From a bacterium (GTDB lineage Bacteria; Vulcanimicrobiota; Xenobia; Xenobiales; Xenobiaceae): a stretch of DNA of 41,373 nucleotides. The first letter of the stretch is position 1. Each line of letters starts with the position of its first letter. Made by a program: the position numbers and the translations under genes. Below the pieces are notes generated by a model. The model saw only the letters and a list, made by a program, of their open reading frames with translations. It was not told the origin of the DNA and ran no database searches. This document shows positions 17,112 through 29,000 of this stretch, piece by piece. The stretch is from the NCBI GenBank assembly GCA_030535355.1, contig JAUNIO010000022.1, positions 1 to 41,373 on the forward strand, in the 5' to 3' direction.

Positions 17112-17150
17112 ATCGCTAACTATATGATGTTGCGTTAATTAAATGATATT
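17112..17150. repeat. Fragment of the dispersed element (copy H)
   Basis: ATCGCTAACTATATGATGTT and the following TTAATTAAATGATATTA resemble the right-hand end of element A (CGCTAACTAAATGATATTA), as two imperfect tandem versions. It lies in the 17051-17338 gap, where nothing else but the palindrome at 17311 is apparent. Confidence 0.45.
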
Positions 17151-17310
17151 ACACACAGTTTACTCTGTTTGTTAGGCGGAACTTTTCTAATTGCCCGATT
17201 TGCGATCAACGCTGATAGGTGTCAGGCCATTAAAAATACATAAATAATATTCAGAGTCTCTGCATGTCGCTTACTGCAGTATATATGTACGAAATATTGC
17301 TGTCAAGTTT

Positions 17311-17336
17311 AACGTGTCGCATATTTGCGACACGTT
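17311..17336. repeat. Palindrome with TGTCGCA-TATT-TGCGACA core, 3' of ligA
   Basis: A perfect hairpin with 11-bp arms AACGTGTCGCA / TGCGACACGTT and loop TATT, directly after the ligA stop codon. Its 18-bp core is identical to 38243-38260. No T-run follows, so it may be a repeat or a protein-binding site more than a classical terminator. Confidence 0.6.
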
Positions 17337-17338
17337 AG

Positions 17339-20191
<2,853 letters not shown>

Positions 20192-20251
20192 TTAGGGAAA
20201 TTCAGATAGTTCGCGGTTAGCTGGCCGCTAAGTCAGTAATATGAACTCTGA
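20192..20251. repeat. Dispersed element, divergent right end (copy G)
   Basis: TTAGGGAAATTCAGATAGTTCGCGG, the arms GTTAGC / GCTAAG and a closing TCAGTAATATGAACTCTG follow the right end of element A (1903-1964) in order, with substitutions and small gaps. It lies upstream of ligA and downstream of nothing on this strand. The remainder of the 20072-20510 gap contains the promoter at 20451. Confidence 0.6.
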
Positions 20252-20450
20252 AGGAATTGCGCTGTTTTTTTATTAGCTTGTTTGCGTGTTAGCATATTTG
20301 TTGAACTATTGGCAGCTTTGTCGCAGAGACGGCGCATTTAAGGGCCTGCAGGCCGTGGAGTGCTAAATTATTAGAGCTTGGCGCGGATAGCTGGCTCAGG
20401 TTATTTTTATATTAAGATCAATTTTCTAACAAATTTCTGTCTTTTTCCTA

Positions 20451-20479
20451 TTGTCTAATTGAACTTTTGGCGGTATATA
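20451..20479 (+). promoter_or_regulatory. Putative sigma-70-type promoter for the 20511 gene
   Basis: TTGTCT (20451-20456) and TATATA (20474-20479) are separated by 17 bp, about 30 bp upstream of the start codon. The gene has an excellent ribosome site, AGGAGG, at 20495-20500. The leader must be short. Confidence 0.5.
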
Positions 20480-20510
20480 TAAGGCAAGAGATGACAGGAG
20501 GATTAAGCAT

Positions 20511-21233
20511 ATGGCTATTAACCCCGCATTAGGCGCAAGCATGAACATCCAGGCAAATTATGCCGTTACCAGTACTGTAAACACTTACGATACTCCGGGA
20601 GTATGGCGCGGAGACGACAACCAGCCGGAAGAATCGAGTGAACTATCAAAGCAACAGCAAACTAATGCTCAGCAGGAAGTAGGCGGGGCAAAAACCTCCC
20701 AAACTTCTAAATCTCAGTCTTCTCAAGAGACTCAGCAGACTTCTCAGAGCGGAGAAGCCGGTGCGGCAGCCGAAGCTGAAGCTGATACCGCAAATAGTGA
20801 AGTTGCAGCGCGTACTCTGCGCCTGTCCATGGCTGACAACAGCAAGGAGCTGCAGGCCAAGTTCAACGAAGCTCAGGCGACCAATAAGAACGAGCAGCAG
20901 CCTACGATGACGCAGGATGCCCGCCGTCAGGTTATGCTCCGCAACATGGAGAATATGGTCAACCTGCAGTTAGCCCAGTACACTGGTAATGAGCCTTATT
21001 CCAAGGCTAATTATCGCGAGATTCTGGGTGCTGTTACCAATATGCAGGGTGATGGTAAAGCTTCTAAGGCCGAAGATGACGGCAAAGTCTCTGACAATGG
21101 CATCGCTTCTGCTGAGAAGTCCGAGGAAAAAGACGGCGTTTATAAACTTTACAGCGGTCAAGCGGCTAAGACGCTCGCCTCTTTGAATAATCCTCGCGGT
21201 GGTGGAGACGACTCCTTCGATTTAGTGGCTTAG
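20511..21233 (+). CDS. Gln/Ser-rich protein of unknown function
   Basis: 240 residues, no signal peptide or membrane segment. The first 35 residues (MAINPALGASMNIQANYAVT...) are followed by a low-complexity Gln/Ser/Thr/Glu-rich stretch to about residue 100 and a helical region with QDARRQVMLRNMENMVNLQL around 145. The C-terminus is again disordered, ending GGGDDSFDLVA. It has a strong ribosome site, a clear promoter and a downstream hairpin, so it is probably well expressed. The plan (no signal, polar N-terminus, helical body) is reminiscent of the 7646-9010 protein, but I see no sequence relation. A secreted substrate or structural role is possible but not shown. Confidence 0.75.
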   Translation: MAINPALGASMNIQANYAVTSTVNTYDTPGVWRGDDNQPEESSELSKQQQTNAQQEVGGAKTSQTSKSQSSQETQQTSQSGEAGAAAEAEADTANSEVAARTLRLSMADNSKELQAKFNEAQATNKNEQQPTMTQDARRQVMLRNMENMVNLQLAQYTGNEPYSKANYREILGAVTNMQGDGKASKAEDDGKVSDNGIASAEKSEEKDGVYKLYSGQAAKTLASLNNPRGGGDDSFDLVA

Positions 21234-21254
21234 TTAATAAGCTGGCATCTCTTT

Positions 21255-21281
21255 AATAGGTCCTCGTTAAGAGGGCCTATT
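21255..21281 (+). terminator. Hairpin after the 20511-21233 gene
   Basis: An 11-bp stem AATAGGTCCTC / GAGGGCCTATT with one G-U pair and loop GTTAA, 22 bp after the stop codon. The trailing sequence is only weakly T-rich. Confidence 0.55.
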
Positions 21282-21358
21282 AGGGTTTATTACTGGGGGT
21301 TTAGGAATACCATAGCTGGCCTGTGTCATCGGCTGGTGTGGTACAAGCTGCCTAAAAT

Positions 21359-21401
21359 AATAAAAGCGTTTCGCAGGCTGTTGACGCGAAGCGCTTTTAT
21401 T
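21359..21401. terminator. Bidirectional terminator between converging genes
   Basis: A 16-bp stem, AATAAAAGCGTTTCGC / GCGAAGCGCTTTTATT with one G-U pair, and an 11-base loop. On the plus strand a T-rich tract follows; on the minus strand, A-rich flank gives T-rich RNA. It lies between the plus-strand gene at 20511 and the minus-strand yqeG-type gene ending at 21424. Confidence 0.85.
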
Positions 21402-21423
21402 TATGTTCTTTTATTTGTTTTTT

Positions 21424-21966
21424 TCACTCTTTATCAGCTAAGCCTAGTTGTTGCAGCACTTTTTGCTCCCTTTTGCGGCGGCCCGTTAGCCGGGTTGACC
21501 AATGATCGTCGCCCAGGGGCTGGACTAAGATGGTGTAAAGCCCCAGCCTATTGCCGCCCAAGATGTCGGTGAAGAGCTGGTCGCCTATGCAGGCCGTGTT
21601 CTGCGGCTGTGAGTGCATCATCCGCAGCGCGGCCTGAAATGGCTTAGGCGAGGGTTTGCGTTCCCAAAAACTGGCGGCAAAATAGTGAGGAGTACCGAGT
21701 TCTTTGGCAAAGCTGGCGACACGCTGGCGGCGGGCAGACCCGCAAATAATATTAGACACTAGGCAGAGGCCGCGTATGCAGCCCGCCTCTCTGGCTTGGG
21801 CTAGAGCGGCGGCCAGATGGGGCAGGGGATGATCCCCAGAGCGCGGAGCTAAAGTGTTATCTAAGTCTAAGCAATAATAAAAAATACCCTGGGAGGCTAA
21901 CGAGGCAAAATCGATATCCGCCAGGGTAGGGCAATAGAGTTTCGGGGTGAGAAGCTGCAGGTTCAA
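21424..21966 (-). CDS. YqeG-family HAD-superfamily phosphatase
   Basis: 180 residues. HAD motif I is CLDLDNTLAP with the nucleophilic aspartate and the general acid/base; motif II is LVSN; the lysine is in RKPSPKPF; motif III is ACIGDQLFTDILGGNRLGL. The order and spacing are those of the YqeG group (HAD class IIIA), related to phosphatidylglycerophosphatases; the substrate of this one is not proven. It begins at TTG 21966, directly after the stop codon of the upstream gene (TAA-TTG), so its translation is probably coupled. Confidence 0.88.
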   Translation of the reverse strand: MNLQLLTPKLYCPTLADIDFASLASQGIFYYCLDLDNTLAPRSGDHPLPHLAAALAQAREAGCIRGLCLVSNIICGSARRQRVASFAKELGTPHYFAASFWERKPSPKPFQAALRMMHSQPQNTACIGDQLFTDILGGNRLGLYTILVQPLGDDHWSTRLTGRRKREQKVLQQLGLADKE

Positions 21967-22539
21967 TTAGCGCTTCTGGCTGTTCATCTGAGCGCGGGCC
22001 GCGATCAGCGCATTTTGCAAAGGCGCGGGCAAAGCGTAACCCTGACTCTCCAAATGCAGGTCGGGACCGGTGAAATAAGCTTTCTCTTTGCCGCCGTTCT
22101 GAGGATCGCCAGCTAGTGTAAGCTGAGCGGTTAAGAAAGGATACTTGGGATTCTTGTAGGCGGTGATGGTGTAGCTGCTCTTGGCCGAGCGATTGTCATG
22201 GGGGAATTCGAAACTGACCTTATCTTTTGTATGGCGGTATTCGAAGATCTCTAGCAAAACTTTGAACGAAGAGGCGAACTGGCTGTTGATACCGATGCCG
22301 TCAGTGAAAACATAGGCGTTGAAGGGTGTGTAGGCGTTATCGGGTACGGCATCGATCCAAAAGTAATCCTTTAGGGTGATCTCTTTAGCGGGAGCGCTGA
22401 TCTCTTGGGTGGCTGCTGGTTTCAGTTCCTCTGTCTGCAAATTATCTTGAGCGGTGAAGGACTGCCAGGTTCCATAGGCTACTACGGCTACAGAAGCGGC
22501 GGTCATGGCGGCGAACCACTTGGGCATTAAGCTGCGCAT
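21967..22539 (-). CDS. Membrane-anchored protein of unknown function upstream of yqeG
   Basis: 190 residues from ATG 22539, which has AAGGAG upstream; the open frame continues to 22638 but without a ribosome site and partly inside the dispersed element. Near the N-terminus one hydrophobic segment (WFAAMTAASVAVVAYGTW) acts as a signal anchor. The remaining 160 residues are predicted to lie outside the cytoplasm and are mainly beta-like, with KDYFWIDAVPDNAYTPFNAY and YFTGPDLHLESQGYALPAP. No family is recognised. It forms a two-gene unit with the YqeG-type gene, which follows without a gap, suggesting a shared role at the membrane. Confidence 0.8.
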   Translation of the reverse strand: MRSLMPKWFAAMTAASVAVVAYGTWQSFTAQDNLQTEELKPAATQEISAPAKEITLKDYFWIDAVPDNAYTPFNAYVFTDGIGINSQFASSFKVLLEIFEYRHTKDKVSFEFPHDNRSAKSSYTITAYKNPKYPFLTAQLTLAGDPQNGGKEKAYFTGPDLHLESQGYALPAPLQNALIAARAQMNSQKR

Positions 22540-22641
22540 ATATTGGTACTCCTTAATTATGTTGGCGAATTGTTTTTGTGATAATTGGCTGTTTTTGAAA
22601 AAATTCGGCGCTGGAATTCGCTCTGAGATTGTTAACACCTC

Positions 22642-22740
22642 TATATTCCAAAGGTCATTAAGTTAAGGCTAAAGGACCTTGGAATATAGACTCATATACA
22701 ATTAGCACCATGGTCTTATCCGCGCTCAAGCAAGCATATC
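22642..22740 (+). repeat. Dispersed element, partial copy C
   Basis: Hairpin arms TATATTCCAAAGGTC / GACCTTGGAATATA (22642-22688, one bulged base) enclose the conserved loop segment TTAAGTTAAGGCT. After it, GACTCATATACAATTA and a degenerate version of the shared segment match element A (1773-1830). The arm sequence is quite different from that of A although pairing is kept. It lies in the divergent region before the subtilase; nothing else but the promoter at 22937 was recognised in 22540-23009. Confidence 0.75.
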
Positions 22741-22936
22741 ATGTGCGGTTCTGTTGGGGATGCAAAATACAATAACTTTAGCGGATGATTCCATACCGTT
22801 GCCCGCACCTTCTTAACAAAATATTTAAGAAACGTTTAACCTTATCTGCCGTATAGTGCCGGCAAAACGCCGACGAAACGCCGATAAATAGGACAATAGA
22901 TGGGAACCTGTGTGCGCTTGGCGGATCGCGTTTTTC

Positions 22937-22966
22937 TTGACACTTAACATATTTAAATCTTAAAAT
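22937..22966 (+). promoter_or_regulatory. Putative promoter of the subtilase gene
   Basis: TTGACA (22937-22942), a perfect consensus -35 hexamer, is followed after 18 bp by TAAAAT (22961-22966), with an overlapping TATAAT a few bases on. It lies about 45-70 bp upstream of the start codon. Confidence 0.6.
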
Positions 22967-23009
22967 ATAATGAAGTTTTTGTACATTAGGCGCGATATTG
23001 AGGGGAAAA

Positions 23010-26000
23010 GTGCGTAATAAGTATTCTCAAAAAAAATGGAGGCGCTGCGCGGTAGGCGGAGGTCTTATTTTGCTGGCTCTGCTCTGGCTGGCCGTGCCGC
23101 TGCTGGCCGAAGGGCACCGCGCTCATTCCCGGGCTAAGTTTGATCATACAATATCGCGCTGTCTGCGCCATAAAAATGGGACGCAAAAACTCAGCGACTA
23201 CACCCTTGCCCAAGAAACAGCTCAGCGCATTCCCAAGCGCCTGAAGAAGCGCGGCGGTTTTTCCATCTTTGGCTACAAGGTTATGGCTCAAGAACCCAGC
23301 TCACCGCCGCTTAGTCTGCTGATCACTACCGATGATCGCGGCAAACAGCTAGAAGAATTGCTGCGCGAGAAAGGCGGTTTTATAGGCTCTAAACACGGCG
23401 ATGTCTGCACGGTGCTGGCCTATGGAGAGCATTTGGAGAATATAGCCGATCTGAGCAGCGTCAAGCATATCGGGGCTTCCCGCCCTTTGGATATTTGCCT
23501 GGACGGCGCCCGTCAGCCTGACGGCGTAAATCTCAGCGAAAGCGGGCAGCTGAGCAACAGAGAGATCTATAAGGATTTTACGGGGCGAGGTGTACTGATC
23601 GGCGTCATTGACACCGGAATGGATGTGCAGCACGCTGCCTTTAAGGACCAGGAAGGCAAATCGCGCATTTTGGCTTATTGGAACCAAAACGAATCTGGGG
23701 AGGAAATTACCGTCAGCGTACCTCCTCTGGAAGAGGGCGGAGAGTGGGAAAAACGCACTTATAATTATGGGCGGGAATATACTAAAGCCGACATAGATGC
23801 CGGAGCTGCCCCAAAGGGGGTACAGAATCATGGCACTCACGTGGCTTCTATCGCCGGAGGCAGTTTAGCGGAATATCCCGGCATAGCGCCTGAAGCTAAT
23901 TTTCTTCTCGTTGATGTAGCCTATTCGGCGGGCAGGGGCTTCGCGCAAAATGGTTTGCTGGATGGAATAGAATATATGATCGCCAAGGCCAAAGAGCTGG
24001 ATATGCCTTTGGTTATCAATATGTCGCTGGGCGGTTTCGATGAATTCTGCGATGGCACGTCGCTTCTTGATTTAGCTTTGCAGGCCGATATAGAATCGCC
24101 GGTACGCAATCTGATCGCCTGTATTTCCGCAGGCAATGACGGCCGTCATTTGTATCCTTTACAGCTCGACGCCTCCGCAGCTGTTACTCTGCATCATACT
24201 CCTTATAGCTGGTACGACGATGAGGCTGTGGAAGAAGGTCCTGGGATCATTGTTGTTGCCCCTTACGATTCTGGGGCAGCGGTGACTATTGAAACTTTTA
24301 CCGATGCGGCCTGTACTGAAAAAATTGCTACCGTAGTGCAGGAGGCTTCGCTCTTAAATTCTGGATTTTTGGATAAAGAGCAGCAATTTCGGGTGGAAAG
24401 CTGTTTGTACGATGCCAACAGGGAAGACGTTGATGGCAGTGCCGCAACACCGGCCACGCTGTATGCGGAGATCGTAGGCAATCTTTCCGATGAAGTCTAT
24501 TGCCGTTATACTTTCCATAACTGTGATACTTCTGGCCAGACCCGAATCTCTCCCTATGAGTATTATTCAGATTCCGCAGGAGGTTTAGCCAGTTTTGCCG
24601 CTGTTAATCCCTGTGTAGGCGCTACGTTGGGAACTCCGGGCACAACGCCTGGGGCCATTACTGTTGGCGCGTACAGCGACGAAGATCGCGGGCTGTGCTC
24701 TTTTTCTTCCTGCGGTCCGCCGCGGGTGCGCAGCCGTTACACTGGAGTCAATGCCTATAAGCCCGATATTTGCGCGCCAGGCTATGCCATAACGGCGGCG
24801 TTGCCCAGCTGGGCCAGCAAAGCCGGGGTGGGCAGTAAAAGCGGCACATCCATGGCCTCACCAGTAGTTGCTGGTATGGCAGCGTTAATCTTGCAGCATC
24901 GCCCCGATTTGACGGCAGCGCAAATCAAGGAATTGCTCTTTGACGGTGCCCGGCGCGATATGTGTACGGGCAGTGCTGCCAATGATCGCTGGGGGCATGG
25001 CAAACTCGATGCTGGCTCTTTGCCTATTACAGCTAATGCTATTCTGAAAGTAACCGCCTGCGGCGATTCGGCGGAATACGCTTACGTTTACGTGGCTAAT
25101 GCTGACGATCCAGAGCCGGTGGTTACCGTTAATGGTCAGCGTTGCGCAGACTGCGCATATGAACCCAGTGCGGATACTCTCAATGCCAAGGCCATTAAGG
25201 TCGGTGTCGATCCAGCTTTGGGAGCTTATCTGAGCGGCGCCAGCCCTAGCTTAAGCCGCGATTACAGCTTTGTCTATCAGGGAGAGGGAGGCAGCACTTC
25301 CGCTTATACGCTGCGGAAAACGTTTGCGATATCGAGCGTGCGTTACGATTATTCCAGCGTGTATGTCAGGCTGAGCGACACCAGCATTACCGAGGGAAGC
25401 CTGTACGTCAACGGGCATCCCTATGGAATCTCCTATTTTGATTGGAACCGTTCTTTCTGTATAATTACAGAGTTACCCAAAGAGCTGGCCAGCTATATAG
25501 CCGGCTATACCGATACCCTTTCTCAGGATTATCAGCTGCAGTTTGTAGCTGGCGACGGCCGGCAGAGCGAGGTCCGCACATTTGCGGGTCAGTTGCCGGC
25601 TGAGGAAGTGGAACAGCCGCAGATTGTAAAAGTCAGCGCCGATAGCAGCCGTTTCGATTCCTGTGTTTACGTTTATACCAATGGCTATTGCGGCCCATGT
25701 GTGTATCTGAATGGGGCGGCCTGCGTTTACGCTTCCTATTCCAATTCTAAACAGGCCTACAGGGTTACGGTACCGGGAGAGCTTTACCGTTATATAGTCA
25801 AAGAAGATGGCGCTTTATCGCAGGATTATATTATAACTTTGCGCAGCAGCCAGGGAAATAGCGCTTCTAAAGCCTATGAGGCTGTGCGCGATCTGCGGCC
25901 GATTATTACTAAAGTAACTTCGTCTTTTTCCCAGGCTGCCGTATCTATTAAAGACTGTGTGGGCCGCGGCGATGATGCCGGTCAGGCGGCGCTCAAGCTC

Positions 26001-29000
26001 AATGGCAAAGTGCTGAGCGACGCTTATTACTATTCCACCGGATATGGGGCTAGTTTTGAAGCTCAGGTCCCCACTGAACTGTACAATTATCTTAATAGCG
26101 GTCAAGTCCCACAACAGACGTACCGCTTTGAAGTCGTGAGCGATGCCGGGCTGAGCAGCGCCCCTTGGATTATTGTCGGCTCGGTAAAAGCTGATTATAT
26201 CATCGACGGATTTGAGATAGAAGAGAATACTGGCGCTATAGTCATTAGAGGCCGGGGATTTACGGCGGCAAAGGAAGTTGTGCTGCAGGGGAAGAGCTAT
26301 GCCGTGGAGTTTATCAGCGATACGCAAGTGCGCATTAAAGACGTTCCCGCGGAGATTATCGATACTATCCTCATAGGCCAGGACAAGGGCGCCGGCATCA
26401 TTTATGCTCTGACTGTGAAGATGGCCGGCGGCAGTTCTGCCTCATACGAGATTGTGCCTAAGGAAAAACTGCTCATTACTGAAGTGGGCAGCGCTGATGG
26501 CGAAGGGCTGACGCTGACTTTAAGCGACGAGAATATCACCAGTGACGGTTCGTGCTTTATCAATGGCCGGGAATATGACGCCTGGTATCAGCCCGCCAGC
26601 GGAAAGTTCGCGGTATATTCCCATGATTGTGCCGAGTTAGCTAGTTACTGCCAGAACTGGACAGATACGCTTTCTCAGGATTATACTCTCAAATTTGTCT
26701 GCGCTGACGGACGGGAAAGTCTCGAGGAAACGTATCAGAAAACATTGCCAGAAGCAGTAGATGTGCCTAGTCTTGAAGATGTTCTTCCCGACACCGACAG
26801 CCAATTCTGTCACGTCGCTTATGTAAAAACTAGCGGTTTTGGCGGCACCCTTAAGATTAACGGGGAAACTCCCCGCTACGCCCTGTATTCAAGTGCTAAA
26901 CAAGCTTATCGGGTAGCTGTTCCCCATGAGTTAGGCCGCTATCTGCAGAACAAAGATGGGGCTTTGTCCCGCGACTATGAGTTTACCTTATCGTCGGAAG
27001 GAAATACTGAAGTTTCGCGCTTCACGGTTAAGGCTATGCGCAGTCTGCAGCCCAATATCGTGAGTGTGCTGCCCGCTTATAGAGACGAAAATACCGCCTA
27101 TGCCGATGTCTTTGTGCGCAACTGCCCTGGCTGCGGCGATGAAGCGGGGCGGGCTATGGTACAGCTCAATGGCGAAATGCCCGCTGAGCATATTTACTGC
27201 CCGGAAGCCTCCTGTGCCTATTTCAGAATAAGCATACCGTTTGAGCTTTACGCTTATCTGAGTGGCGAAAACTCCGTTTTGGAGCGGGAATATTGTTTGA
27301 CCGCGATCAGCGATGCGGGCATTGTCAGCGAAGAGAAAATCTTTGCCTCCCAAGCAGATGAAAGCGCCAGCGCCGCTAGGCCGGTAATAACCGGGATTAG
27401 CGCAGGGGCAACTAAGGCTGAGGCTGCGCTGAGCGTCGGCAATTTTAGCGGAGGCAGCCTGTATATCAATGGAGTGTACGTCAACAGCGCTTACGATTCT
27501 GCCACTCAGACAGTTACGGCTCAGGTGGATTATGCGCTGGGAGCTTATCTAAAGGGCACCAGTAAGACTTTGGCGCAAAGTTATGTCTTTAGACTGAAGA
27601 ATGCTAGCGGAGCGGTCAGCGAGCCTTATACCGTGCATAAGGTGAGTTTGGCTAAGCCGGTGATTACCGGGGTAACAAAGTACAGCTCTGGGAGTACTTC
27701 GTTGGCCTATCTTGTGGTGAAGGACTGCAAGGCGGGCTCGGTTTATATGGATGGCGTTAAACGCTCGACGTGTGCTTATGTCTCCGGCAAGAAAGCTTTT
27801 AAAATCAATGTCAGCTCTGAAGTGGGGCGCTATCTGACGAAAAAGAGCAGTGTGCTTCCCAATGCCCATACGTTTAAAGTCGTCAGCGCTGATGGGGTGA
27901 GCAGCTCCGTATATACTCTTAAGGCGAATACTCCCAAGCCGGTTATTTCCAAGGTTGGGAAGTACAGCGCCAGCAGTACGGCTTATGCTTATGTTTATTG
28001 TTCCAACTGCACTGCAGGTTCAGCTATATATATCAATGGCACTCGGCGCAGCAGCGCGTATGTGGCCAGCAAAAAAGCTTTTAAGGTGAACATTCCTACG
28101 GCTTTGGGCCGCTATCTGACCGGTAAGAGCAAAACCCTGGCCCGCAGCTACTCTTTCAAAGCGGTAAACAAACTGGGCGCGATTAGCGCCGTGAAAACTG
28201 TGGCGGCAGTCACAGATGCTCCCGTGATCACTTCGGCGGGTAAATATCTTTCTACGTATATTTATCTTTACGTAAAAAATTGTCCCCGTTCGGCCAAAGT
28301 TTATCTCAATGGCAAAGCGGCGTCAAAGGCTTTTGTTGTTTCCAAAAATGCGTTTAGAGTGAAAGTTCCCAAAGCTTTGGGCAATTATTATCTCGATAAG
28401 GCCAAGGGCTTGGACAAAGATTATACTTTTAAAGTTGTCAGTGGGACGAAGAGCAGCAAAGTTTTCACGGTTAAAAAAGCGGCGGTGACCCCGAACATTG
28501 TCCAGATAGCTGTTTCCGGCCAGAATACTGCTGCGGTGTATGTTAGCGGGATTACTACTGGCGGGACTGTGTATATCGATGGTTACGCTGCAGCGGGCGG
28601 AACTAAGTACGACGCTGCCTCCAAAGCGTTTGTTGATGTGGTCATTCCCGAAGAATTGGCGGCGTTTTTGCGGGGAGAAAGCGACACCCTGTCGCGGTCC
28701 TATAAATTTAAAGTTAAGAGCAGCCAAGGCAAGACCAGTGCGGCCAAAACTATATCCGGGATATATCCCGATGCTGATCCGGTGATAGCCGCTATTTTGC
28801 CCGACAGTGAAAATTGGCTGAAATTGCGCGTGGAGAACTGCGCTGTGGGCAGCGTATATGTTAACGGCACTGAGGTCCCCAGTTTCTGCGAATCCGGGTA
28901 TTTCTATGCCTGCGTCGATGATGAACTGGCTGCCTTTGTGCGCGGTGACAGCGATACTCTAAGGGAAACTTATAGTATTCAGGCTGTGCGCCGCGATTCT

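Noticed and set aside
22540-22638. Extension of the 21967-22539 gene to an upstream start
   Set aside because: No ribosome site at 22638, and the added residues have no signal-anchor character; AAGGAG before 22539 decides the start.
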